Shown piece after piece: positions 54,559-64,000 of a stretch of DNA of 64,000 nt. This DNA comes from Uliginosibacterium sp. 31-16 (lineage in GTDB: Bacteria; Pseudomonadota; Gammaproteobacteria; Burkholderiales; Rhodocyclaceae): positions 248,001 to 312,000 of the forward strand of contig NZ_JAVALZ010000003.1 in assembly GCF_030730865.1 (NCBI RefSeq). The letters are read 5' to 3'. Position 1 is the stretch's first letter. Each line of letters begins with the position of its first letter. A program made the position numbers and the translations under genes. A model generated the notes under the pieces. The model had not been told where the DNA came from and searched no databases. It was given only the letters and a program-made list of their open reading frames with translations.

Positions 54559-54586
54559 GGGAAGGGTTGGGAGTGGGCGGGAAGGG
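54559..54586 (+). promoter_or_regulatory. G-quadruplex-like run between radC and coaBC
   Basis: Six runs of three G start at 54559, 54564, 54569, 54575, 54579 and 54584 with loops of one to three bases. The motif lies inside the 88-base divergent gap and could affect expression of either gene. A TAGAAT at 54599-54604 resembles a -10 box for coaBC. Confidence 0.5.
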
Positions 54587-54638
54587 CGGCAGGCGCGCTA
54601 GAATCCGGAACTCATTCTTACTTGATCCGGTGTCGTCC

Positions 54639-55823
54639 ATGACTGAACTGACGGGCAAGACCATCGTGCTGGGCGTTTCCGGCGGTATCGCGGCCTACAA
54701 GGCGGCCGAGCTGACGCGTCTGCTGATCAAGGCTGGCGCGCGGGTGCATGTGGTGATGACGGAAAACGGCGCACGCTTCGTGACGCCGACCACCTTTCAG
54801 GCGCTCTCTGGCAACCCGGTGTGGACCGAAGCCTGGGATGAACGACGCGCCAACAACATGAGCCACATCGATCTGACCCGTGCTGCCGACGCGCTGCTGA
54901 TTGCGCCGGCCACGGCGAACATCCTCGCCAAGCTGGCCAATGGCCTCGCGGATGATCTGCTGTCGACGCTGACGCTGGCGCGAGACTGCCCGCTGCTGGT
55001 GGCCCCGGCAATGAATCGGCAGATGTGGAGCAATCCGGCCACGCAGCGCAACGTTGCCCAGCTCAAGACGGATGGTGTCCGCATCATCGGGCCGGATGCT
55101 GGCGAGCAGGCTTGTGGCGAAGTGGGCGAGGGGCGCATGAGCGAACCGGCGGATATCGTCGAAGCGCTGATCAGCTTCCTGCAGCTCAAACCTCTGGCCG
55201 GCAAGACCGTGCTGATGACGGCTGGGCCGACTTACGAGCCGATTGATCCCGTGCGCGGCATCACCAATATTTCCTCCGGCAAGATGGGCTATGCGCTCGC
55301 CCGTGCGCTGGTGCATGCTGGGGCGCAGGTGCAACTGGTCAGCGGACCGGTGGCGCTTGCAGCACCGCAGGGCGTGGAGCGGATTGGCGTGCAGAGTGCC
55401 CGCGAAATGCAGCAGGCGGTGATGCTGCGGGTGGCACAGGCGGACATCTTCATTGGCGTAGCGGCTGTGGCGGATTACCGTGTGGCGAATGTTGCAGCCG
55501 ACAAGATCAAGAAAACCGGCGACACGCTGACGCTGGAGCTCACCCGCAATCCGGATATCCTTGCCGAAGTCGCCTCGCTGCCTGCCGCGCCCTTCTGTGT
55601 GGGGTTTGCCGCAGAGAGCCAGAATCTCGACGCCTACGCCAGTGGCAAGCTCACAGCCAAGCGCCTCAAGCTGGTGGTGGGGAATCTCGTGCAGGATGGC
55701 ATGGGTGGCGACACCAATCAGGTGGTGCTGTATGACGCTGAAGGTGCGCACCCGCTGCCGCGCGCCAGCAAGACCGATGTAGCCGCTGGCATCGTCGCGC
55801 ATCTGGCGCGGATGCTGGGCTGA
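54639..55823 (+). CDS. coaBC: Bifunctional phosphopantothenate synthase/decarboxylase CoaBC
   Basis: A 394-residue flavoprotein joining PPC decarboxylase (CoaC, about 1-190) with PPC synthetase (CoaB). [19 protein letters not shown], the catalytic His76 in [18 protein letters not shown], and Cys159 in [10 protein letters not shown] are the decarboxylase signatures; [28 protein letters not shown] starts the CTP-using synthetase, with VGFAAES and KLVVGN later. It acts in coenzyme A synthesis. dut follows by 34 bases. Confidence 0.97.
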   Translation: MTELTGKTIVLGVSGGIAAYKAAELTRLLIKAGARVHVVMTENGARFVTPTTFQALSGNPVWTEAWDERRANNMSHIDLTRAADALLIAPATANILAKLANGLADDLLSTLTLARDCPLLVAPAMNRQMWSNPATQRNVAQLKTDGVRIIGPDAGEQACGEVGEGRMSEPADIVEALISFLQLKPLAGKTVLMTAGPTYEPIDPVRGITNISSGKMGYALARALVHAGAQVQLVSGPVALAAPQGVERIGVQSAREMQQAVMLRVAQADIFIGVAAVADYRVANVAADKIKKTGDTLTLELTRNPDILAEVASLPAAPFCVGFAAESQNLDAYASGKLTAKRLKLVVGNLVQDGMGGDTNQVVLYDAEGAHPLPRASKTDVAAGIVAHLARMLG

Positions 55824-55857
55824 TCCCTTTTCCTTAACCTTTTCCCGTATTCAGAAA

Positions 55858-56307
55858 ATGCACCAACTCGACATCAAGATTCTCGACGCCCGCCTGCACG
55901 ACAACCTGCCTCAGTACGGCACCGCCGGCGCTGCCGGGCTGGACCTGCGCGCCTGCCTCAGCGAGCCGCTGACCATCAACCCGGGCGACACCCATCTGAT
56001 TCCGACCGGCATGGCCATGCATCTGGAAGATCCGCGTCTGGCCGCGATGATCCTGCCGCGCTCCGGTCTGGGTCACAAGCACGGCATCGTGATGGGCAAT
56101 CTCGTGGGCCTGATCGACTCGGATTACCAGGGTCAGGTTTTCGTCTCCACCTGGAATCGCGGCAAGGAAGCCTTCACGATTCAGCCGATGGATCGCATCG
56201 CGCAACTGGTGGTGGTGCCGGTGGTGCAGGTGAAGCTCAACGTGGTCGAGGACTTCGAAGCCACCGAACGCGGTGCGGGCGGGTTTGGCAGCACGGGGCG
56301 TAGTTAA
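55858..56307 (+). CDS. dut: dUTP diphosphatase
   Basis: A 149-residue homotrimeric dUTPase cleaving dUTP to dUMP and pyrophosphate. Motif 1 AGLDLRACL, motif 2 [11 protein letters not shown], motif 3 [13 protein letters not shown], motif 4 [11 protein letters not shown] and motif 5 [12 protein letters not shown] are all intact. It sits directly after coaBC, as in many proteobacteria. Confidence 0.97.
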   Translation: MHQLDIKILDARLHDNLPQYGTAGAAGLDLRACLSEPLTINPGDTHLIPTGMAMHLEDPRLAAMILPRSGLGHKHGIVMGNLVGLIDSDYQGQVFVSTWNRGKEAFTIQPMDRIAQLVVVPVVQVKLNVVEDFEATERGAGGFGSTGRS

Positions 56308-56344
56308 GCAGGCTGGAGAGTCGCTTCTGGCTTGGGTCTTCGGG

Positions 56345-56428
56345 GTGGATGTCTGAAGATTCAGGCGGGGTAAGGCTCATCAGCCAGATGTGCTGAAGAA
56401 ACATGCTGCATGCGGGTTTTCAGCCTGA
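56345..56428. repeat. Degenerate copy of the dispersed repeat after dut
   Basis: TGTCTGAAGATTCAGG, TGTGCTGAAGAAACATG and GCATGCGGGTTTTCAGCC follow one another in the dut-icd gap, matching the ends and core of other copies with several substitutions. No gene is present in the gap. Confidence 0.45.
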
Positions 56429-56437
56429 TGTGAAATG

Positions 56438-56465
56438 AAAAGCCCCGGCCGAGACCGGGGCTTTT
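56438..56465. terminator. Bidirectional terminator between dut and icd
   Basis: AAAAGCCCCGG (56438-56448) pairs with CCGGGGCTTTT (56455-56465) around CCGAGA. It serves the convergent dut and icd genes. Confidence 0.85.
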
Positions 56466-56482
56466 GCTTGGGCGGGCCTTGC

Positions 56483-59076
<2,594 letters not shown>

Positions 59077-59658
59077 GTGGATTTTGATTTCGTGTGGTCG
59101 CGAGCCTGCGCAGGGTTCTGTCAGGTCTTTGGTCTGAACGCTCAGGCCCTTTCCCTCTATCGCAAGATTCTGGAGACCCGCCAGGATGCTCCTTGCGCGC
59201 GCGTGGCCGCCATTCTTTCTGCCAAGGAAGGCAAGCTTGACGAAGCCGAGAGCTGGTACAGCAAGGCGTCAAAGTGGGATGGCGGCGATATCGAGACCTG
59301 GTTCAATCTCGGGTATCTGCGCGATGCATTGGGCCGCAAGCGTGAAGCCATCGAGGCCTTTCGCCATGCCGTGCTGCTGGCGCCGCACTTTGACCGTGCC
59401 TGGCATGGCATCGGCTCCATGCACATGGCGCTGGGCGAGCATGCCCAGGCGATAGAGCCTTTGCGCAAGGCGCGCGAGCTGCAGCCGCAGAATGCACAGC
59501 TGCTTTACCTGATCGGCCAGTGTCAGCAGGCCTGCGGCAATGATCGCGGAGTGCATGACGCCGTGAAAGAACTGGTGGCGCTGGATGCCAATCGTGCCCG
59601 GCTACTGGTCGAGGAGTCCGGTCGCAAGGAATTGAAGCGCCTCTTGCCGGAAGACTGA
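59077..59658 (+). CDS. Tetratricopeptide repeat protein
   Basis: A 193-residue soluble protein starting [18 protein letters not shown] with GTG at 59077, which has GGAG 8 bases upstream; a start at 59002 would add 25 residues. At least three TPR units are visible: [47 protein letters not shown] and [30 protein letters not shown], followed by [16 protein letters not shown]. It is likely a protein-interaction scaffold; partner unknown. Confidence 0.8.
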   Translation: MDFDFVWSRACAGFCQVFGLNAQALSLYRKILETRQDAPCARVAAILSAKEGKLDEAESWYSKASKWDGGDIETWFNLGYLRDALGRKREAIEAFRHAVLLAPHFDRAWHGIGSMHMALGEHAQAIEPLRKARELQPQNAQLLYLIGQCQQACGNDRGVHDAVKELVALDANRARLLVEESGRKELKRLLPED

Positions 59659-59738
59659 GTTCGCCAACTCTGGCAGTGCGAGTGTTTACCGGGCTTTCTG
59701 CACAGAATCAGAAAGCCGGCCCAATAGCGGAGAGAGTC

Positions 59739-61127
59739 ATGCAGCAATACGATGTAATCATCATCGGTTCAGGTCCGGGCGGCGAGGGTGCTGCCATGAA
59801 GTGTGCCAAGGCCGGCAAGAAAGTTGCCGTCATTGAGGCGTACGCACAGGTGGGCGGCGGCTGTACCCACTGGGGAACAATCCCGTCCAAGGCGCTGCGA
59901 CAAGTCATTTCAGGCCTGCGCGAAATGCGTGACAGCCCGCAGTTCCATGACTCTGTTGATTTGCAGGTCAGCTTCCCCGCACTGCTGCGCACGGCTGAAG
60001 GTGTGATCCGCAAGCAGGTCAGCATGCGGCAGAATTTTTATGACCGTAATGGCGTGCAGCTCATCCACGGGCGTGCCCGGTTTCGCGATGCGCACACGCT
60101 GGATGTCTCTCTGAACAATGGCGGGCAGGAAGTCTGCAGGGCAAAGCAGATCGTCCTCGCGACAGGCTCGCGCCCTTACCACCCGCCTGAAATCGACTTC
60201 AAGCACCCGCGCATTCATGACAGTGACAGCATCCTGCGCCTGACCCAGTCGCCGGAGTCGATCACGATTTACGGCGCTGGCGTGATCGGCTGCGAGTACG
60301 CCTCGATCTTCCGCAACCTGGGTTGCAAGGTCAATCTGATCAATACGCGCGATCGCCTGTTGTCCTTCCTGGATGACGAAATCGTCGATGCGCTGGCTTA
60401 CCATCTGCGCGAGCAGGGCGTGCTGATTCGCCATAATGAAGAAGCCGAGCGTGTGGTGGTCGAGGACGATGGCGTGGTGCTGGAGCTCAAGTCCAACAAG
60501 CGCATCAAGACGGATTTCCTGCTCTGGGCCAACGGTCGTCAGGGCAATACCGACGATATGGGGCTGGAGGCGCTGGGCATCGTGCCGGACAAGCGGGGTG
60601 CCGTCGCCGTCAACGAGAACTACCAGACCGCGGTGCCCCACATCTACGCCGTGGGCGACGTGATCGGCTGGCCCAGTCTGGCCTCGGCCGCTTATGACCA
60701 GGGCCGCCATGCCGCGGCGCATCTGGTTGATGGCAAGAGCGGCGCCGAACTGGCGCGCGACATTCCCACCGGCATCTACACCCTGCCGGAAATCAGCTCA
60801 CTCGGCCGCACCGAGCGCGAACTGACCGAAGCCAAGGTGCCCTACGAAGTCGGCCACAGCCTGTTCAAGAGCCTTGCGCGTGCCCAGATCACCGGCCAGA
60901 CCACCGGCATGCTGAAGATCCTGTTCCACCGCGAAACGCTCGAAGTGCTGGGTATCCACTGCTTCGGCGCGCAGGCCTCCGAGATCATCCACATCGGCCA
61001 GGCGATCATGCTGCAGCCCGCGCCGCACAACACGATTACCTATTTCGTGAACACCACCTTCAACTACCCGACGATGGCGGAAGCCTATCGCGTGGCAGCC
61101 TTGAATGGCCTGAACCGGATTTACTGA
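59739..61127 (+). CDS. sthA: Soluble pyridine nucleotide transhydrogenase
   Basis: A 462-residue FAD protein transferring reducing equivalents between NADPH and NAD. FAD motif [10 protein letters not shown] (10-15) is followed by [16 protein letters not shown], where Cys42 keeps the first redox cysteine position and Thr47 replaces the second; this CxxxxT pattern separates SthA from dihydrolipoyl dehydrogenase. [13 protein letters not shown] and the C-terminal [14 protein letters not shown] are conserved. Near the NADP-IDH gene, it can drain excess NADPH. Confidence 0.95.
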   Translation: MQQYDVIIIGSGPGGEGAAMKCAKAGKKVAVIEAYAQVGGGCTHWGTIPSKALRQVISGLREMRDSPQFHDSVDLQVSFPALLRTAEGVIRKQVSMRQNFYDRNGVQLIHGRARFRDAHTLDVSLNNGGQEVCRAKQIVLATGSRPYHPPEIDFKHPRIHDSDSILRLTQSPESITIYGAGVIGCEYASIFRNLGCKVNLINTRDRLLSFLDDEIVDALAYHLREQGVLIRHNEEAERVVVEDDGVVLELKSNKRIKTDFLLWANGRQGNTDDMGLEALGIVPDKRGAVAVNENYQTAVPHIYAVGDVIGWPSLASAAYDQGRHAAAHLVDGKSGAELARDIPTGIYTLPEISSLGRTERELTEAKVPYEVGHSLFKSLARAQITGQTTGMLKILFHRETLEVLGIHCFGAQASEIIHIGQAIMLQPAPHNTITYFVNTTFNYPTMAEAYRVAALNGLNRIY

Positions 61128-61147
61128 GCAGGGTTGATCGGAAATTG

Positions 61148-61178
61148 AAAAGGGAAGCACGTTGTGCTTCCCTTTTTT
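61148..61178 (+). terminator. Terminator after sthA
   Basis: GGGAAGCAC (61152-61160) pairs with GTGCTTCCC (61164-61172) around GTT, followed by TTTTTT. It ends the sthA transcript. Confidence 0.9.
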
Positions 61179-61205
61179 GTGGGTGCTCGCAGAGCTGCTT
61201 GTGGA

Positions 61206-61298
61206 TTGGCTCTTCAGCACGCATAGCTGGAGAGTAGCGCCTGACGGGTCTCTCCAGTATGCAGTCCTGAAGAGGTCCGCCCGATGCGGCTCTTCAGG
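61206..61298. repeat. Dispersed REP-like repeat, copy between sthA and glnS-coupled gene
   Basis: It contains GGCTCTTCAGCACGC, an inverted pair CTGGAGAG/CTCTCCAG (61227-61234 with 61250-61257), and a hairpin CCTGAAGAG/CTCTTCAGG (61266-61274 with 61290-61298) enclosing GTCCGCCCGATGCGG. This is one of the best-preserved copies of the core hairpin. Confidence 0.7.
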
Positions 61299-61304
61299 CT
61301 GGTG

Positions 61305-61520
61305 TCAGAACGGCAGGCGCCGCCGGGGTTTGGCTGCAGGCTTTTCGGACTCCGCTGGCGGCTCGGCCTTCACGGGCTTGTGCGGCAGATTCATCGCGTC
61401 GTTGGCAAAGCGCACCTTGCCTTCCATCACGCAGCCGCGCATGCCGGGCGCGCAGACTGCTCCCAGCACGCGCTGGCAGATGCCGTTCAGATCGTGCGGG
61501 CAACCCCAGGCGCCGGTCAT
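61305..61520 (-). CDS. Cysteine-containing small protein translationally coupled to glnS
   Basis: A 71-residue protein whose ATG overlaps the glnS stop (ATGA). It reads MTGAWGCPHDLNGICQRVLG then AVCAPGMRGCVMEGKVRFAND, with four cysteines spaced like a metal-binding or disulfide motif, and ends in a Lys/Arg/Pro-rich tail KPAAKPRRRLPF. Short proteins with this CPH...C...C.PG..GCV pattern are, from memory, found downstream of glnS in betaproteobacteria. No function is known. Confidence 0.7.
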   Translation of the reverse strand: MTGAWGCPHDLNGICQRVLGAVCAPGMRGCVMEGKVRFANDAMNLPHKPVKAEPPAESEKPAAKPRRRLPF

Positions 61521-63310
61521 TTTGTCCAGCTGTCCTTCAAAGTTGTCGTGCGGTTGAACACGAGCTTGCCGTCCTGACCGTGATCCTTGCGGTCGGCGAC
61601 GAAGTAGCCGTGGCGCTCGAACTGGAAGCTGGTGCCGGCGGAAGCGGTCGCCAGAGAAGGTTCCACCCAGGTCTGGATGACACGCTTGGCGTCCGGGTTG
61701 ATCACGTCGAGGAAGTTGCGGCCACCGGCATCCGGCTGGGCTTCGGTGAACAGGCGGTCGTACAGGCGGATTTCTGCCGGGACTCCTTCCGAGGCCGAAA
61801 CCCAGGTGATCACGCCCTTGACCTTGACACTGTCCGCGCCCGGCGTGCCGCTCTTGGTGTCCGGTACGATCTCGGCGAGCACGGTGGTGATCTGGCCGGC
61901 GGCATCTTTCTCGCAGCCTGTGCACTTGATGACGTAGCCGTATTTGAGGCGCGCCATGTTGTCCGGGAACAGGCGGCGGAAGCCCTTCTCCGGTACTTCC
62001 TGGAAGTCTTCACGCTCGATCCACACTTCGCCGGTCAGATTGAACTGACGCTTGCCCATGTCCTCATGGTGCGGGTGCACCGGGGCGGAGCAGGGCTCGG
62101 CGTGGCCCGCGCCGAACAGAACCTCCCAGTTGGTGAGTTTGAGTTTCAGCGGGTCGAGCACGGCCATGCCGCGCGGGGCCTTTTCGTCGAGATCATCGCG
62201 CAGCGCGCCTTCGAGGATGCTGTAGTCGATCCAGCTATCGCCCTTCGATACACCGATGCGCTCGCAGAACAGGTGGATCGCGCCCGGCGTGTAGCCGCGG
62301 CGACGCAGGCCGACGATGGTGGGCATGCGCGGGTCGTCCCAGCCGTCCACGTGCTTTTCGGTGACGAGCTGCATCAGCTTGCGCTTGCTGGTGATCACGT
62401 AGGTCAGGTTCAGGCGTGCGAACTCGTACTGGTGCGGCAGCGGGTCGGCGAACATGCCGGCGTCGCGCAGCTGGCCGAGCAGCCAGTCGTAGAACGGGCG
62501 CTGATCCTCGAATTCCAGCGTACAGATCGAGTGAGTGATGCGCTCGAGCGCGTCCTCGATCGGGTGGGCAAAGGTGTACATCGGGTAGATGCACCACTTG
62601 TTGCCGGTGTTGTGGTGTTCGGCGAAGCGGATGCGGTAGATCGCCGGGTCGCGCAGATTGATGTTGGGCGAGCCCATGTCGATCTTGGCGCGCAGGATCA
62701 TGCTGCCCTCGGCGTGCTTGCCGTCGCGCATCTCGCGGAACAGGCGCAGATTCTCCTCGACCGCGCGATCCCGCCAGGGCGAGTTCTTGCCCGCTTCGGT
62801 CAGCGTGCCGCGATTGGCGCGCATCTCATCAGCCGTCTGCTGGTCGACGTAAGCCATGCCACGCTCGATCAGCAACTCGGCGGCGTGATACATGAAGTCG
62901 AAATAGTCGCTGGCCTGATACTGGTGGTGGGTGCCGTTGGCATCCCACGAGAAGCCCAGCCACTGGATCGCGTCCAAAATCGAGTCGACGTACTCCTGAT
63001 CTTCCTTTTCCGGGTTCGTATCGTCGAAGCGCATGTGGCAGACGCCGCCGTAGTCGCGCGCCAGACCGAAGTTCAGGCAGATCGACTTGGCGTGACCAAC
63101 GTGCAGGTAGCCGTTCGGCTCCGGCGGGAAACGCGTGCGGATCTTCGCAGGGTCCGGCTGGCCGGCGGCGTGCAGGCTGGCTTCGCCAGGCATGCCGGCC
63201 CAGCCGCGGCCGGCGAACTTGTTGGCGGCCAGATCGGCGTCGATGATGTTTCTGAGGAAATTCGTGGTTTGCGCTGCGCCAGGGGCAGCGTTCTTGTCAG
63301 GTGCGCTCAC
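61517..63310 (-). CDS. glnS: Glutaminyl-tRNA synthetase
   Basis: A 597-residue class I tRNA synthetase. FPPEPNGYLHVGHAKSI contains the HIGH-type motif (HVGH, 70-73); RFDDTNPEKE, QYLHVGH-adjacent DYGGVCHMRF, the ITSKRKLM stretch (KMSKS-type) and WIEREDF near the anticodon-binding domain are standard. It is longer at the N-terminus than E. coli GlnS (554). The small Cys-rich gene overlaps its stop. Confidence 0.97.
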   Translation of the reverse strand: MSAPDKNAAPGAAQTTNFLRNIIDADLAANKFAGRGWAGMPGEASLHAAGQPDPAKIRTRFPPEPNGYLHVGHAKSICLNFGLARDYGGVCHMRFDDTNPEKEDQEYVDSILDAIQWLGFSWDANGTHHQYQASDYFDFMYHAAELLIERGMAYVDQQTADEMRANRGTLTEAGKNSPWRDRAVEENLRLFREMRDGKHAEGSMILRAKIDMGSPNINLRDPAIYRIRFAEHHNTGNKWCIYPMYTFAHPIEDALERITHSICTLEFEDQRPFYDWLLGQLRDAGMFADPLPHQYEFARLNLTYVITSKRKLMQLVTEKHVDGWDDPRMPTIVGLRRRGYTPGAIHLFCERIGVSKGDSWIDYSILEGALRDDLDEKAPRGMAVLDPLKLKLTNWEVLFGAGHAEPCSAPVHPHHEDMGKRQFNLTGEVWIEREDFQEVPEKGFRRLFPDNMARLKYGYVIKCTGCEKDAAGQITTVLAEIVPDTKSGTPGADSVKVKGVITWVSASEGVPAEIRLYDRLFTEAQPDAGGRNFLDVINPDAKRVIQTWVEPSLATASAGTSFQFERHGYFVADRKDHGQDGKLVFNRTTTLKDSWTK

Positions 63311-63455
63311 GGGGTTCGGTTCCGAAGGTAATGCCGCGTTGATTCAGCGAAATTTCGCAAAGCAGCATTCTACCTGCCGGGCAGGCTTGTGAGGCATAGG
63401 GCGTATCAGCTTGCTGCAGCAATTCCCTCTCCGGCGGGGAAGGATTTTTGCGGCT

Positions 63456-64000
63456 TCAGGCCCGCAGCAGTTGCTCCGCCGGACTATGAGGGTAGTGCAG
63501 CGCTTCGGCCACTTCCGCGCAGGCTATCTGACCGGCGCAGACATTCAGGCCGTTGCGCAGATGGATGTCGGCACGCAAGGCCGCTTGCCAGCCTTTGTCG
63601 GCCAGCGCGATGACGAAGGGCAGGGTGGCTGCGGTGAGGGCGTAGGTGGCGGTGCGGGCCACGGCCCCCGGCATGTTGGCGACGCAGTAGTGCACGATGC
63701 CATCGACGATATAGCTCGGCTCGGCGTGCGTGGTGGGGCGGGAGGTTTCGCAGCAGCCGCCTTGATCGATGGCGACATCGACGATCACGCTGCCCGGCTG
63801 CATGCCGGAGAGCATGGCGCGGGTGATCAGTCGTGGGGCCGTAGCGCCGGGCACCAGCACGGCACCGATGACGAGGTCCGCCGCATGAATGGCGGCGGTG
63901 ATGCTGTCCGTGTTGGCATACAGGGTTTTGATGCGTGGACCGAACTGGGCGGCCAGCCGGCGCAGGACGGCGGGCGAGCGATCCAGTACGGTGACGTCGG
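63456..64000 (-). CDS. ald: Alanine dehydrogenase, C-terminal part (partial)
   Basis: The gene continues past the right edge; about 180 C-terminal residues are present. VTVLDRSPAVLRRLAAQFG in the NAD domain, TAAIHAADLVIGAVLVPGATAPRLITRAML, VIVDVAIDQGGCCETSRPTTHAEPSY and VANMPGAVARTATYALTAATLPFV match Ald, which interconverts alanine and pyruvate with NAD. It ends 146 bases before glnS start, same strand. The N-terminal catalytic residues are outside the window. Confidence 0.95.
   Translation of the reverse strand, partial: DVTVLDRSPAVLRRLAAQFGPRIKTLYANTDSITAAIHAADLVIGAVLVPGATAPRLITRAMLSGMQPGSVIVDVAIDQGGCCETSRPTTHAEPSYIVDGIVHYCVANMPGAVARTATYALTAATLPFVIALADKGWQAALRADIHLRNGLNVCAGQIACAEVAEALHYPHSPAEQLLRA

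Noticed and set aside
61580-63331. 583-codon forward frame opposite glnS
   Set aside because: Antisense of a well-supported synthetase; no motif seen.

Overview
This window is a high-GC (roughly 60 %) betaproteobacterial chromosome segment, most likely from the Rhodocyclales. That placement rests on gene content and order recognised by eye: sdhAB-sdhE-gltA-odhAB-lpd-zapE, exbBD-lpxK-trm112-kdsB-adk, ilvE next to a zinc-finger protein and waaF, and monomeric isocitrate dehydrogenase with soluble transhydrogenase. No species call is possible from sequence reading alone. No rRNA, tRNA, CRISPR array, transposase or prophage was seen.

Layout. 1-9640: a forward TCA-cycle operon (end of sdhA, sdhB, an apparent in-frame sdhE-gltA fusion, odhA, odhB, lpd) followed by zapE. 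9641-11063: an AT-rich single-gene island (DUF2971 protein) bracketed by a 10-bp inverted repeat, with an attC-like 3' flank. 11064-17292: a mixed block with a putative Na+/H+ antiporter, a secretin-like exported protein, a 7TMR-DISM histidine kinase, cobA-type SUMT and a secreted PL3 pectate lyase. 17815-22286: kup, nnr and an EamA permease. 22621-30685: an NAD-centred block (nadC, a nicotinamidase-like hydrolase, pncB, NadM-Nudix, an SPFH protein and a divergent NAD-kinase-like protein), interrupted by a HEAT-like gene. 30752-32851: sodB and xseA on the reverse strand. 33218-36998: exbB-exbD-lpxK-trm112-kdsB-adk (inner-membrane energisation, lipid A, KDO, adenylate kinase). 37063-43180: murJ, rpsT, argF, DUF2788, ppnP, yajQ, an SpmA-SpmB fusion and a YjfB-like peptide. 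43171-47377: a reverse block with a YheT hydrolase, an NTF2-like protein, a thioesterase, waaF, a zinc finger and ilvE. 47509-50041: a Nudix gene, mnmA and EamA. 50065-54550: a reverse block with PAP2, DUF1015, DAHP synthase, rpmG, rpmB and radC. 54639-56307: coaBC-dut. 56483-64000: icd (monomeric), a TPR protein, sthA, glnS with a coupled Cys-rich peptide, and the end of ald.

Functional themes: oxidative TCA metabolism with NADPH balancing (icd, sthA, nnr), NAD salvage and repair, outer-membrane lipid A and inner-core synthesis (lpxK, kdsB, waaF), and translation or nucleotide housekeeping.

The points most worth a second look are the SdhE-GltA fusion, the NAD block with its SPFH/NAD-kinase-like pair, a dispersed REP-like repeat family with core GCGGCTCTTCAG (one copy embedded in the waaF coding region), the attC-like site beside the AT-rich DUF2971 gene, a pair of LacI-type operator-like palindromes upstream of the pectate lyase, and an inverted pair of DnaA boxes upstream of exbB. 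All assignments come from reading motifs; no database search was run.
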